This document shows, one piece after another, positions 1 through 8,040 of a DNA stretch of 36,895 nucleotides (its first letter is position 1; every line of letters starts with the position of its first letter). Location: assembly GCA_025351825.1 (NCBI GenBank), contig JANXVE010000040.1, forward strand, positions 1 to 36,895. Reading direction: 5' to 3'. Source of the DNA: Chamaesiphon sp. 341R_metabat_111. GTDB lineage: Bacteria; Cyanobacteriota; Cyanobacteriia; Cyanobacteriales; Chamaesiphonaceae. A program made the position numbers and the translations under genes. The notes below the pieces were generated by a model. The model worked only from the letters and a program-made list of their open reading frames with translations. It was not told the origin of the DNA and made no database searches.

Positions 1-135
1 ATTTCGATCGCTCAAGCTGGCGATGGAGTCCTGATCGCAGGCAAAGGACATGAAGATTACCAAATCCTCGGTACCGAGAAAATCCATTTTGACGATCGCG
101 AGCAGGCGCGAATTGCTCTAGGAAAGAGGTTTTAG
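1..135 (+). CDS. murE: UDP-N-acetylmuramyl-tripeptide synthetase MurE, 3' end only
   Basis: Frame 1 is open from the window edge to TAG at 133-135 and gives the last 44 residues of a Mur ligase. The stretch [13 protein letters not shown] followed by HFDDREQAR is the typical C-terminal signature of MurE, the cytoplasmic ligase that adds the third amino acid to UDP-MurNAc-dipeptide in peptidoglycan synthesis. The catalytic and ATP-binding regions lie outside the window, so which amino acid is added cannot be judged. The stop codon lies at the first base of a TTTAGGC-type heptamer tract. Confidence 0.93.
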   Translation: MSIAQAGDGVLIAGKGHEDYQILGTEKIHFDDREQARIALGKRF

Positions 136-276
136 ACTTTAGGCTTTAGGCTTTGGAACAGAGTTGGGAGTTTGCAGTTGGGAGTGAGGAGCGAGGCTTA
201 TGAGCACGAAGGTTCTGGCAACCTCCCACACCCCCCACACTCCCCACACCTCCCACACTTCCCACACTCTCCCACA
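131..276 (+). repeat. composite spacer repeat: TTTAGGC heptamers then CCCACAC tract
   Basis: The murE stop is embedded in tandem TTTAGGC-like units (131-156). A GTTGGGAGT-type stretch (163-190) follows, then about seven CCCACAC-type units (222-276) that end at the ATG at 277. The same order (stop codon, TTTAGGC units, CCCACAC units, start codon) recurs on the minus strand between mrp and rodA. The spacer has no other visible content. Confidence 0.85.
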
Positions 277-987
277 ATGGAAAACCCTGCCACTCCAAAA
301 CTAAACTTTAGCGATCTTAAAGATGGATCGATCGCACATTTGATGCAGGAGTTGTGTACTCCGTTAACGAATATTCAAACAGCTCTAAAGCTACTCGAAT
401 CTCCAGGAATTAAACAAGTTCAACGCCAGAGATATTTGGGATTAATTCGGGGTGAATGCGATCGACAAAACTTGTTAATTAGTGGTGTGACTAGACTGCT
501 GGCGATCGATCGATCTCCCGATCCACTGGAAATAGTCCCAATTAATTTATCGCAAATTATTCCTGGCATCGTTAGTATTTACCAACCGTTAGCAGAAGAA
601 AAAGGGATTAGATTAGGTTACACCATCCCCGACGATTTGCCAGAAATTAGTTGTGTCGAGGGCTGGTTGCGTCAAATTGCGATCGATCTATTACACAACA
701 GTATTAAATACACACCTGAAGGTGGACATGTTTTTGTCCAAGCTTCCGTTCAGGATAAATATGTCCAGTTAGAATTTAGGGATACAGGCATCGGGATTCC
801 CCCACCAGAAATTCCCAAGATTTTCGACAGGTTTTACCGCGTTCGGAGTTTACCAAACGATCGTGGGGCGGGTTTAGGCTTAACGATCGTTCAAAATATT
901 CTGACTCGTTGTGGCGGCTCGATCTCAGTTGTCAGTCAAGTGGGTGCTGGATCGAAGTTTCGAGTACTTCTTCCGATTAGGCTTTAG
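277..987 (+). CDS. small sensor histidine-kinase-like protein with His-to-Gln change in the H-box
   Basis: This is a 236-aa soluble protein with a HisKA-like helical hairpin (residues 15-80) and a complete HATPase_c domain (about 125-235). The ATP-binding boxes are intact: N-box LLHNSIKYTP (N141), G1 DTGIGI (169-174), F-box FDRFYR and G2 GAGLGLTIV (about 198-205). Where the phosphoacceptor His normally sits in HELRTPL, the sequence reads MQELCTPL, so the position is Gln24; the nearest His is H21. There is no sensor or membrane segment. The frame opens upstream at TTG 172, but that would translate the CCCACAC repeat, so ATG 277 is preferred. The last two codons and the stop lie in the next heptamer tract. 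It may be a phosphatase or an adaptor rather than an autokinase. Confidence 0.85.
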   Translation: MENPATPKLNFSDLKDGSIAHLMQELCTPLTNIQTALKLLESPGIKQVQRQRYLGLIRGECDRQNLLISGVTRLLAIDRSPDPLEIVPINLSQIIPGIVSIYQPLAEEKGIRLGYTIPDDLPEISCVEGWLRQIAIDLLHNSIKYTPEGGHVFVQASVQDKYVQLEFRDTGIGIPPPEIPKIFDRFYRVRSLPNDRGAGLGLTIVQNILTRCGGSISVVSQVGAGSKFRVLLPIRL

Positions 988-1094
988 GCTTTGGGCTTTG
1001 GGTTTTAGACTTTGGGATTGGAAACAAATTAGAGAACGCTGGCGTTCTAAACTCTAACCCCTAAAGCCTAAAGCCTAACTCCTAAAGCCTAATT
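977..1094 (+). repeat. TTTAGGC / GCCTAAA inverted heptamer element
   Basis: The left arm of TTTAGGC/TTTGGGC units begins inside the last codons of the kinase-like gene (977-1016). A small stem, AGAACGC/GCGTTCT (1033-1048), sits in the middle. The right arm of CCTAAAG units (1055-1093) ends a few bases before the next gene's start. The transcript could fold into one long imperfect hairpin. The same design occurs at 1938-2086 and 35103-35220. Confidence 0.85.
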
Positions 1095-1097
1095 CCC

Positions 1098-1940
1098 GTG
1101 TTATCCAAATTCAGATTTATGTTAGTCAAAGTGATTCAAATCTTTTTGGCAGGTTGCGCGCTAGTATTTTTAACTAGTATTTACGCTCACAAAATCGAAC
1201 CGATCTGGTTTGAAGTTAAGCACATCGATATTACGCTACCACAACTCGATCGAGCATTCAACGGTTATCGGATCGTCCAAATTAGCGATCTTCATGCTGG
1301 GGATGGAACTAATCGATCTCAGTTGGAAAAAGTTGTGGCGGCTGTCAACGCCGAACATCCAGATTTAGTCGTAATTACTGGCGATCATGTCACGCGCATC
1401 CCAAAACAGCACCTAGACTTACTAGATACTCTAGCTAAATTACAGCCGCGCGATCGAACTATCTCAATCTTGGGTAATCATGACGTACACAACAATCTTG
1501 CACCCGTTCGAGCAGCCATCGAGAAAGCAGGCATTACGTTACTAGAGAATAGTGTCTACACCCTCAACCGCGACAAAGCAACGCTACACATCGCTGGCGT
1601 TGGCGATGTCTATTTCAAACAGGATAAACTCGATCTAGTTCTCGCCCAACTACCCGCCACCGGAGCCGCAATCATGCTAGCGCACGAGCCAGACTTTGCC
1701 GACAAAACCGCTGCTACTGGACGATTTGGGCTACAATTGTCTGGACACTCCCACGGCGGACAAATTCGGCTCCCCTTTTTCAGCGGATATGTACCGACTC
1801 TGGCTGAAAAATACCCCCTCGGACAATATCAAGTTGGCAACATGGTTCAGTATACTAATCGAGGCATTGGGATGGTCAAACTTTACGCCCGTTTCAATTG
1901 CCGTCCAGAAATTTCAGTGTTTAATCTAGTCGCAAGTTAG
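1098..1940 (+). CDS. membrane-anchored metallophosphoesterase (YaeI/YkuE-type)
   Basis: This is a 280-aa calcineurin-like phosphoesterase. An N-terminal hydrophobic segment (about 10-30) is followed by the dinuclear-metal motifs in order: SDLHAGD (D64, H66), TGD (D96), GNHD (N127, H128, D129), AHEPD (H196) and GHSHGGQ (H217, H219). Size and layout match the YaeI/YkuE group of membrane-bound phosphodiesterases; the substrate cannot be read from sequence. The listed start is GTG 1098; ATG 1119 is a reasonable alternative that keeps the hydrophobic anchor, and neither has a clear ribosome-binding site. The spacers on both sides are TTTAGGC-type repeats, and the stop TAG is the first part of the downstream repeat. 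Confidence 0.88.
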   Translation: MLSKFRFMLVKVIQIFLAGCALVFLTSIYAHKIEPIWFEVKHIDITLPQLDRAFNGYRIVQISDLHAGDGTNRSQLEKVVAAVNAEHPDLVVITGDHVTRIPKQHLDLLDTLAKLQPRDRTISILGNHDVHNNLAPVRAAIEKAGITLLENSVYTLNRDKATLHIAGVGDVYFKQDKLDLVLAQLPATGAAIMLAHEPDFADKTAATGRFGLQLSGHSHGGQIRLPFFSGYVPTLAEKYPLGQYQVGNMVQYTNRGIGMVKLYARFNCRPEISVFNLVAS

Positions 1941-2086
1941 GCTTTAGGCTTTAGGTCATGGACTTTAGATGTTAGGCTGTGAATGTTAGTTTTGATAACG
2001 TTTTCGTCTGCTAAATTCTACAATCTCTAGAGTTTTATCTTTTCCCTAAAGCCTAAAGCCCAAAGTCTAATACCTAATCCCTAACC
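1938..2086 (+). repeat. TTTAGGC / CCTAAAG inverted heptamer element
   Basis: It starts in the stop codon of the phosphoesterase (TAGGCTTTAGGCTTTAGG). A 90-base AT-rich middle follows, and CCTAAAGCCTAAAGCC-type units (2045-2086) close it just before the gatA ATG at 2089. It fills the whole spacer. The central palindrome seen in two sister copies is not clear here. Confidence 0.8.
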
Positions 2087-2088
2087 AC

Positions 2089-3546
2089 ATGGCATCCATC
2101 CGCGAGTTACACAATCAGCTTGTTACGAAACAGAGATCGGCGGTGGAAATCGCGACGGAGGCGATCGATCGAGTGGAGCGACTCGAACCCAAGCTGCGGA
2201 GCTTTCTCTGTACCACGCCGACTCAAGCCCTCGAACAAGCCCGATTGGTAGATGCCAAGATTGCCGCAGGGGAAGAGATTGGGATGCTGGCGGGGATTCC
2301 GATCGCGCTCAAAGACAATATGTGTACTCAGGGGATTGTGACTACCTGTGGTTCCAAGATTCTGGAAGGCTTTGTGCCGCCTTATGAGTCTACAGTTACT
2401 CAGAAGCTCAAAGATTTGGGCGCGGTATCTGTGGGTAAAACTAACATGGATGAGTTTGCAATGGGCAGCTCCACCGAAAATTCGGCTTATCACGTCACTG
2501 CCAATCCCTGGGATTTGGAGCGGGTACCAGGCGGATCTTCCGGTGGTTCGGCTGCCGCTGTAGCAGGTTCAGAATGCGTTGTATCGCTTGGTTCTGATAC
2601 TGGTGGCTCAATTCGTCAACCTGCGTCTTTTTGTGGCGTGGTGGGGCTAAAACCAACCTATGGACTAGTCTCGAGATTCGGACTGGTTGCCTATGCGTCC
2701 TCGCTGGATCAAATTGGGCCATTTGCGCGGACAGTTGAAGATGCGGCGATCTTACTTGAAGCGATCGTCGGTTATGACCCCAAAGACTCTACCAGCCTCA
2801 ATGTAGCGACCCCCAAGTACTCGCAATTGCTCACGTCCGATCTCCCCAAAGGTCTAAAAATCGGGATTATTACCGAAACTTTTGGCGAAGGTTTAGATCC
2901 TCAAGTAGCTGAATCAGTACGTAATTCGATCGAACATTTCCGCTCCCTCGGTGCTGAAATTCAAGAGATTTCCTGCCCCCGTTTCCGCTATGGTTTGCCT
3001 ACCTATTATGTGATCGCCCCTTCAGAAGCATCAGCTAATTTAGCCCGCTATGATGGCGTGAAATACGGTTTTCGCGCTGAAGCCGACAATCTGATGTCGA
3101 TGTATACCAAAACTAGAGCCGCCGGATTTGGGGCGGAAGTCAAACGCCGAATTATGCTCGGTACCTATGCACTTTCGGCTGGTTATTACGACGCATATTA
3201 TCTCAAGGCGCAAAAGGTACGGACGTTGATTAAGCAAGACTTTGAGGCGGCGTTTAGTCAGGTAGATATTCTGATTACTCCCACTGCACCCACAACTGCG
3301 TTTAAGGCTGGCGAAAAAACTGCCGATCCGTTGAGCATGTATCTCTCTGACTTGATGACAATTCCCGTCAATCTCGCTGGATTACCAGGGATTAGTATCC
3401 CCTGTGGTTTTGACGACAAAGGAATGCCGATCGGGTTGCAGTTAATTAGTAATGTGCTGCGTGAAGATATCTTACTCCAAGTCGCCCATGTCTATGAGCA
3501 GTCTACTACCTGGCATACTCGATCGCCTAGCATAGGCCTTGCCTAA
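2089..3546 (+). CDS. gatA: aspartyl/glutamyl-tRNA(Asn/Gln) amidotransferase subunit A
   Basis: This 485-aa amidase-signature enzyme is of normal GatA length. It is the glutaminase/amidase subunit of GatCAB, which converts misacylated Glu-tRNA(Gln) (and Asp-tRNA(Asn) in some species) to the amide form. The Lys-Ser-Ser triad is visible: K75 in ALKDN, S150 in PGGSSGGS and S174 in DTGGSIRQP. The spacing matches the family. The gene starts at ATG 2089, directly after repeat sequence, and ends inside the left arm of a short hairpin (3539-3563). gatB and gatC are not in the window, which is usual for cyanobacteria, where the subunits are scattered. Confidence 0.97.
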   Translation: MASIRELHNQLVTKQRSAVEIATEAIDRVERLEPKLRSFLCTTPTQALEQARLVDAKIAAGEEIGMLAGIPIALKDNMCTQGIVTTCGSKILEGFVPPYESTVTQKLKDLGAVSVGKTNMDEFAMGSSTENSAYHVTANPWDLERVPGGSSGGSAAAVAGSECVVSLGSDTGGSIRQPASFCGVVGLKPTYGLVSRFGLVAYASSLDQIGPFARTVEDAAILLEAIVGYDPKDSTSLNVATPKYSQLLTSDLPKGLKIGIITETFGEGLDPQVAESVRNSIEHFRSLGAEIQEISCPRFRYGLPTYYVIAPSEASANLARYDGVKYGFRAEADNLMSMYTKTRAAGFGAEVKRRIMLGTYALSAGYYDAYYLKAQKVRTLIKQDFEAAFSQVDILITPTAPTTAFKAGEKTADPLSMYLSDLMTIPVNLAGLPGISIPCGFDDKGMPIGLQLISNVLREDILLQVAHVYEQSTTWHTRSPSIGLA

Positions 3547-3563
3547 TCACCTAGCTTAGGCAA
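3539..3563. terminator. hairpin between convergent gatA and thiL
   Basis: TTGCCTAA (3539-3546) pairs perfectly with TTAGGCAA (3556-3563) around a 9-base loop. It includes the gatA stop codon and lies 9 bases beyond the thiL stop. No strong T run follows, so bidirectional termination is an inference from position. Confidence 0.5.
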
Positions 3564-3571
3564 CGGGTCAT

Positions 3572-4579
3572 CTAAAAATGCTTGAAGCCAGATTGTAAGT
3601 CAAGCTGGATCGTTGGCTGCTGGCGACGATCGTCAACCAAAAGAACATCTGTCGATCGAGTAATCCTACCGACAATTGCTGCACCTGTACCAATTCGATC
3701 GACCAATTCTAGCGCAATTGATTTGGGTAAACACAATACTAGTTCAAAGTCTTCGCCACCATATAGGGTGGATGATTGAGCCGTATCTGGAAACACTGTG
3801 GACAGAGCTGGTGAAATTGGTAGACTCGATCGAGATATAATTGCGCCAACTTGACTCGATCGACAAATCTGCACGATCGCATCTGCTAATCCATCACTAC
3901 TATCCATGCCTGAAATTGGAAAAATTCGATCTGAACTCAATCGCAAATCATCGAGAATTGGCAGGATATCTAGTCGCGGTTGGGGATGTTGGTGAGCAGT
4001 AATTAATCTTTGTCGATGTGCCCGTAAATCATCTGCATCTGTAAACTTATTTAGTTCAGACTTGAGCAGTAATTGCAAGCCAGCGTGAGAGTCACCATGA
4101 TAACCCGTCACAACGATCGCATCGTCAATTTGGGCAGTCGATCGAGCAATGATTTTATTTCTATCTACCGCACCCAGCGCGGTAATCGCTACCGTAGTCA
4201 CACTCGATCTCGTCAAATCGCCGCCGACGATCCCTGTCCCATATCGCTCCAAACAAGCCTGCATTCCCACGTAAAGCTGCTCTAGCCAGACGACAGGTAA
4301 ATTTTGGGGTAAACTTAATCCTACCGTGATTCCCAAGGGTGTAGCACCCATTGCCGCTAGATCGGACAGATTCGCCGCCACCGATCTCCAGCCGACATCA
4401 AAAGGAGTGGTAGTTCGATCGCTAAAATGCAGGCCATCGACTAAGATATCCGTAGTCACCACCAGCTCACACCCTGCTGGTGGATGCAAAATTGCCCCAT
4501 CATCGCCGATCGTATTCGGGAGACAATAGGGCTGGATTAACCTAAGAATTCCTTGTTCGCCGAGGTCGCTAATTAGCAT
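3572..4579 (-). CDS. thiL: thiamine-monophosphate kinase
   Basis: This 335-aa PurM-like ATPase phosphorylates thiamine monophosphate to thiamine diphosphate, the last step of cofactor synthesis. Visible family motifs are GDDGAIL near residue 25, TTDILVDGLHF (metal and substrate loop), GGDLTRS, MDSSDGLADA and GGEDFELVL. Length is normal for ThiL. The ATG at 4579 starts the conserved N-terminus (LGEQGILRLIQPY). It is convergent with gatA and is separated from the upstream glycosyltransferase by a perfect 50-bp palindrome, so it is probably transcribed on its own. No TPP riboswitch was recognised in its leader. Confidence 0.95.
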   Translation of the reverse strand: MLISDLGEQGILRLIQPYCLPNTIGDDGAILHPPAGCELVVTTDILVDGLHFSDRTTTPFDVGWRSVAANLSDLAAMGATPLGITVGLSLPQNLPVVWLEQLYVGMQACLERYGTGIVGGDLTRSSVTTVAITALGAVDRNKIIARSTAQIDDAIVVTGYHGDSHAGLQLLLKSELNKFTDADDLRAHRQRLITAHQHPQPRLDILPILDDLRLSSDRIFPISGMDSSDGLADAIVQICRSSQVGAIISRSSLPISPALSTVFPDTAQSSTLYGGEDFELVLCLPKSIALELVDRIGTGAAIVGRITRSTDVLLVDDRRQQPTIQLDLQSGFKHF

Positions 4580-4740
4580 TTTGCTAGTGTATCACTCGAT
4601 CGTTTCTCGAAAGTGAGAATGGTCTGATATCTACTTGGAATTTAGCTGAGATCTAGCTGGCGATCGGTGCCCACCCTACTCGCTAATCTATTGATATCGA
4701 TCGAACTCCAATTCGATAACTCATCGCTTTTGCATTGGCG

Positions 4741-4790
4741 CAAGAAAGCAAGTAGGGGTAATTCATGAATTACCCCTACTTGCTTTCTTG
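4741..4790. repeat. perfect 50-bp palindrome, probable terminator or mobile REP/MITE-like unit
   Basis: The two 25-base halves are exact reverse complements. The core GTAGGGGTAATTCATG resembles a palindrome common in cyanobacterial spacers (recalled, not searched). It lies 7 bases after the glycosyltransferase stop codon, so it could also end that minus-strand transcript. Confidence 0.9.
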
Positions 4791-4796
4791 CTTACG

Positions 4797-5993
4797 CTAA
4801 CGCACCACAGCTACTTCTGCGACCTTTTCCAGCGTCTTGCGATAAACCACTTCAGTTTGAATGGCGATCTTGCCCCAATTAAATCTTTTGCCCAGCTCAT
4901 CGTAGGCATTGTCTGTCAACCACTTGGCATAGCCAGGATTTTTGAGTACTTCCAAAATGCCCCACGCGAGGGAATTGCAATCCCACTTCCACGTAACTAT
5001 TCCCGTTTTGGTATGCCTAACTACTTCCGCTAATCCCCCTGCATCCGAAACTACTACGGGTACCCTAGCGGCAAAACTTTCTAACGCCACAATCCCAAAG
5101 GGTTCGTACAAGCTAGGAAATACCGCGCAGTCAGCGACGGTTTGGAACTTGTCCAAATCCTCGTCGGACATGAAGCCAGTGAAAAAACATTTATCCCAAA
5201 TCCCTAAATCCCAAGCCTGTTGTTTTAGTCCATCCGTATTGCCACCACCAATAAAGATTAGTTTGGCATTACCACCTAGTTCCCACAATACTTTTGGAGC
5301 CGCATTGAGCAGCACAAATATCCCTTTCTCATAGGTCATTCGCCCCACATAGTACACAATTTGTTCGTGGTCGGCAGCAAATCTGCGGCGAAAGTCCCAG
5401 AAATCAAAATCTTTGGGGCGTTGCTTTTTCTCAGGACGAATCCCATTGTAAATAATGCTAATTCTTTCCCACGGACAGCGGAGAATCTGTCCCACCTCTT
5501 GGCGCATGTATTGGCTGCAAACGATCGTTTGTTTGGCTGTCTCCACTAGACGAGTTTCCTGAGCGTGGACGTATTCACTGCTCGGATTGTGGATGCCATT
5601 ATGCCGTCCAAACTCAGTTGCATGAATGGTTGCAACGATCGGCACCTGAAACTTTTCGCTCAAAGCGATCGCCGTATCGGCTACCATCCAATCATGGGCA
5701 TGAATCAGGTCAAAGTCTGGAGTCACCTCAAGCAATTTTGCCCCATACTTACTCATGCTGTAATTCATATTGCCAATCCAGTTGAAGATATCTTGGCTGA
5801 ACCCCGCAACTGGAACGCGGTGAACGTAGATGCCTTCGATAATTTCTTTGGCTGGTGCTTGGCTAAATTCAACAGTAATCAGATGAACCTCATGACCTAG
5901 TTTCACCAGCTCTGGATACAATTCAGCACCGTGACGAGCGATTCCGCCCACAAGGCGCGGTGGAAATTCCCAAATGAGCACTAAAATTTTCAT
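4797..5993 (-). CDS. glycosyltransferase family 4 (GT-B fold)
   Basis: This 398-aa protein has the GT4 layout. The N-terminal Rossmann domain begins MKILVLIWEFPPRLVGGIARH, with the glycine-rich acceptor loop. A HAHDWM motif lies near residue 100. The C-terminal nucleotide-sugar domain has YVGRMTYEKG and the E-x7-E motif EPFGIVALE. The WEFPP..GGIARH opening resembles GlgA and maltose-1-phosphate-synthase-like GT4 enzymes, but many cyanobacterial paralogs are uncharacterised, so the substrate is not assigned. No signal peptide or membrane helix is seen, so it is probably cytoplasmic. It is flanked by hairpins on both sides and looks monocistronic. Confidence 0.9.
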   Translation of the reverse strand: MKILVLIWEFPPRLVGGIARHGAELYPELVKLGHEVHLITVEFSQAPAKEIIEGIYVHRVPVAGFSQDIFNWIGNMNYSMSKYGAKLLEVTPDFDLIHAHDWMVADTAIALSEKFQVPIVATIHATEFGRHNGIHNPSSEYVHAQETRLVETAKQTIVCSQYMRQEVGQILRCPWERISIIYNGIRPEKKQRPKDFDFWDFRRRFAADHEQIVYYVGRMTYEKGIFVLLNAAPKVLWELGGNAKLIFIGGGNTDGLKQQAWDLGIWDKCFFTGFMSDEDLDKFQTVADCAVFPSLYEPFGIVALESFAARVPVVVSDAGGLAEVVRHTKTGIVTWKWDCNSLAWGILEVLKNPGYAKWLTDNAYDELGKRFNWGKIAIQTEVVYRKTLEKVAEVAVVR

Positions 5994-6062
5994 TTCTACT
6001 AGTTTCGCGATTATTCTCCCCTAGTTGGTAATCAAAATTTGGCTAGTTTGTTAGACTTCACT

Positions 6063-6096
6063 GCCAGCCAGATTTATCATATTATATCTGGCTGGC
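6063..6096 (-). terminator. hairpin downstream of the aminotransferase
   Basis: GCCAGCCAGAT (6063-6073) pairs perfectly with ATCTGGCTGGC (6086-6096) around a 12-base loop, about 18 bases past the aminotransferase stop. There is no clear T run on the minus strand. Confidence 0.55.
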
Positions 6097-6114
6097 GTTG
6101 GCTTCGTCGCTGCT

Positions 6115-7281
6115 TTAGGTGCAATTACTTACAAACTTAGCCAACCTGTCCATGCCTTTCTCGATCGTGATTAGATCTGTTGCATAGGAAAGCCGAATAC
6201 AATCATCTGCACCAAATGGTTGCCCAGGAATTGCGGCAACTTGCTGCTGTTCGAGGAGCTGACTACAAAAGTCTAACGATTTGAATTTAGTATTCCCAAT
6301 ATTGGCGAAGATATAAAAAGCTCCATCTGGTTTAGCGCAAGTTAAACCTGGAATTTGCTGAAGACAATCTAACATTACTTGTCGCCGAGTAGCAAATGCT
6401 TGGCGCATCGTCTCTACACAGTCCTGAGAGCCTTCTAGAGCCGCGATCGCACCATATTGAGCGAAAGTACAGACATTCGAGGTACTGTGACCCTGAAGGG
6501 CACTAGCGGCCTGGATCAGCGCGACTGGAGCAGCCAGATAGCCGATTCGCCAGCCAGTCATCGAGTAAGCTTTGGCAAACCCGTTGCTAATAATCGTCCG
6601 CTGGAAGATTTCTTCACCCAGGGCACCAATACTGACTTGTTCGACTCCATCGTAGATAATTTTCTCGTAAATCTCATCAGATACAACCAGGATATCTCGA
6701 TCGACAATCACTTTTGCCAATGCCTGTAACTCATTACGGGTGTAGACGACCCCCGAAGGATTGGAAGGCGAGTTGAGAATAAATAACTTTGTCCTGGGCG
6801 TAATTGCCGCACTGAGCGCGTCAGCCGTAATTTTATAACCAGTGCTGCTATCGGTATCGACAATCACCGGAACGCCACCCGCCAATTTGACCATTTCAGG
6901 ATAACTCAACCAAAATGGCGCGGGGATAATCACCTCGTCACCTGGATTAATCACAGCCATCATCAAGTTGTAGAGCGAATGCTTGCCGCCATTTGTGACG
7001 AGGATATTTGCAGCACTGTACTTGAGATTATTATCACGTTTGAGCTTACCCGCGATCGATTCCCGCAGTTCTGGCTCCCCAGCCGCCGCACCATATTTGG
7101 TTTTACCCCGATCTAGTGCTTGTTTTGCTGCATCTTTAATATGTGCTGGAGTATCAAAGTCAGGTTCTCCCGCACTGAAACTACAGATGTCTTCGCCATC
7201 TTTTTGCATTGCCTTAGCCATCGCCGCAATGGCTAAGGTAACGGATGGTTGAATTTCAGTGATGCGCTGTGCCAATTCCAT
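6115..7281 (-). CDS. aspC: class I pyridoxal-phosphate aminotransferase, AspC-like (subgroup I-beta)
   Basis: This 388-aa fold-type I aminotransferase most likely interconverts aspartate and oxaloacetate with glutamate and 2-oxoglutarate. Residues visible include the N-terminal [11 protein letters not shown] motif, N174 in SPSNPSG, D202 and Y205 in SDEIYE, the Schiff-base lysine K237 in [18 protein letters not shown]245, and the substrate-carboxylate arginine R363 in CIRLSYATD. This layout is the I-beta type, whose plant and bacterial members can also use prephenate; sequence alone does not decide that. The ATG at 7281 gives the usual N-terminus. It is divergent from the VOC gene across a 242-bp spacer. 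Confidence 0.92.
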   Translation of the reverse strand: MELAQRITEIQPSVTLAIAAMAKAMQKDGEDICSFSAGEPDFDTPAHIKDAAKQALDRGKTKYGAAAGEPELRESIAGKLKRDNNLKYSAANILVTNGGKHSLYNLMMAVINPGDEVIIPAPFWLSYPEMVKLAGGVPVIVDTDSSTGYKITADALSAAITPRTKLFILNSPSNPSGVVYTRNELQALAKVIVDRDILVVSDEIYEKIIYDGVEQVSIGALGEEIFQRTIISNGFAKAYSMTGWRIGYLAAPVALIQAASALQGHSTSNVCTFAQYGAIAALEGSQDCVETMRQAFATRRQVMLDCLQQIPGLTCAKPDGAFYIFANIGNTKFKSLDFCSQLLEQQQVAAIPGQPFGADDCIRLSYATDLITIEKGMDRLAKFVSNCT

Positions 7282-7523
7282 AACTTTACAATTTCCCCAG
7301 TCATCTCGTCCAATGTCGTTACACTGTTGTCTATACGAGTTGTCTTTGTTTCTATAATATAGTTCCCTAAGCGTCGTAATTATAAACCCATTTGGGAGAA
7401 TTTAGACTTAAGAATTTGGGCGATCGATTTCAGGCTGTAAGCTGTGGGTTTCAGATAAAGTCTATTTTTTGACAAATTCACCTAATTTTTGATTAACCAA
7501 CCGATCTTTTTAATCTAATATTT

Positions 7524-7892
7524 ATGCTCACTGGTGCTTTTGTAACGATCGCAAGTATTAATTTCGATGTGGTAGTGAAATTTTACACCCAATTTCTGGA
7601 AAGCCAACCCCAGCCATATCTACCCCATGTCTACGCTGAATTTTCGATTGCAGGATTGAAGTTAGGCATTTTTTGCCCTAAGCCTAGCAATTATGATGAG
7701 TTTAAGCAGCCTAGTCAGAGCGGGATGAGCTTGTGTCTGGAAGTGGTTAACCTGGAAGATTCGATCGATAAATTAGCTCAACTCGGCTATGCGCCGCTAG
7801 GACAAATCACCACCGCCTCCCACGGACGCGAAATCTACGCCTACGATCCCGACGGCAATCGCCTAATTCTCCATCAATCGGCGAATACTTGA
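7524..7892 (+). CDS. VOC (glyoxalase/bleomycin-resistance/dioxygenase) superfamily protein
   Basis: This 122-aa protein has the two-repeat beta-alpha-beta-beta-beta VOC pattern. The first half contains NFDVVVKFYTQFLE. The second contains CLEVVNLEDSIDKLAQLGY and ends with the typical AYDPDGNRLILHQ, where the aspartate-proline-x-glycine-asparagine turn is the family hallmark. It is a single small domain that would work as a dimer around a metal site; the enzyme activity is not assignable. The spacer before it (7282-7523) is AT-rich and shows nothing I could name. A long hairpin repeat follows the gene. Confidence 0.8.
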   Translation: MLTGAFVTIASINFDVVVKFYTQFLESQPQPYLPHVYAEFSIAGLKLGIFCPKPSNYDEFKQPSQSGMSLCLEVVNLEDSIDKLAQLGYAPLGQITTASHGREIYAYDPDGNRLILHQSANT

Positions 7893-7942
7893 TAAGCTCA
7901 CATCTTGCACCAATGCGTAGACACTATTACTGTCATAACATC

Positions 7943-8007
7943 AGGGCGGGCACAGAGCCACGCCCCTACACAATTAACCTGTAGGGGCGTGGTCTTGTGC
8001 CCGCCCT
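7943..8007. repeat. long hairpin repeat (AGGGCGGGCAC...GTGCCCGCCCT)
   Basis: Two 28-base arms (7943-7970 and 7980-8007) pair with only two or three mismatches around a short AATTAACC loop. A half-copy matching one arm plus the loop sequence lies at 28698-28733, so this is a dispersed family. It may also act as the VOC gene's terminator. Confidence 0.85.
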
Positions 8008-8040
8008 AGATCTACGCTAATTACTATTTCCTAATTCCCC

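Noticed and set aside
172-276. N-terminal extension of the kinase-like protein rich in HPPHSPHLPHFPHS
   Set aside because: It is a translation of the CCCACAC repeat from a TTG codon; ATG 277 gives a normal domain start.
131-2086. CRISPR-like array from regularly spaced repeats
   Set aside because: Units are 7-8 bases in direct tandem with no unique spacers, and no cas genes are nearby.
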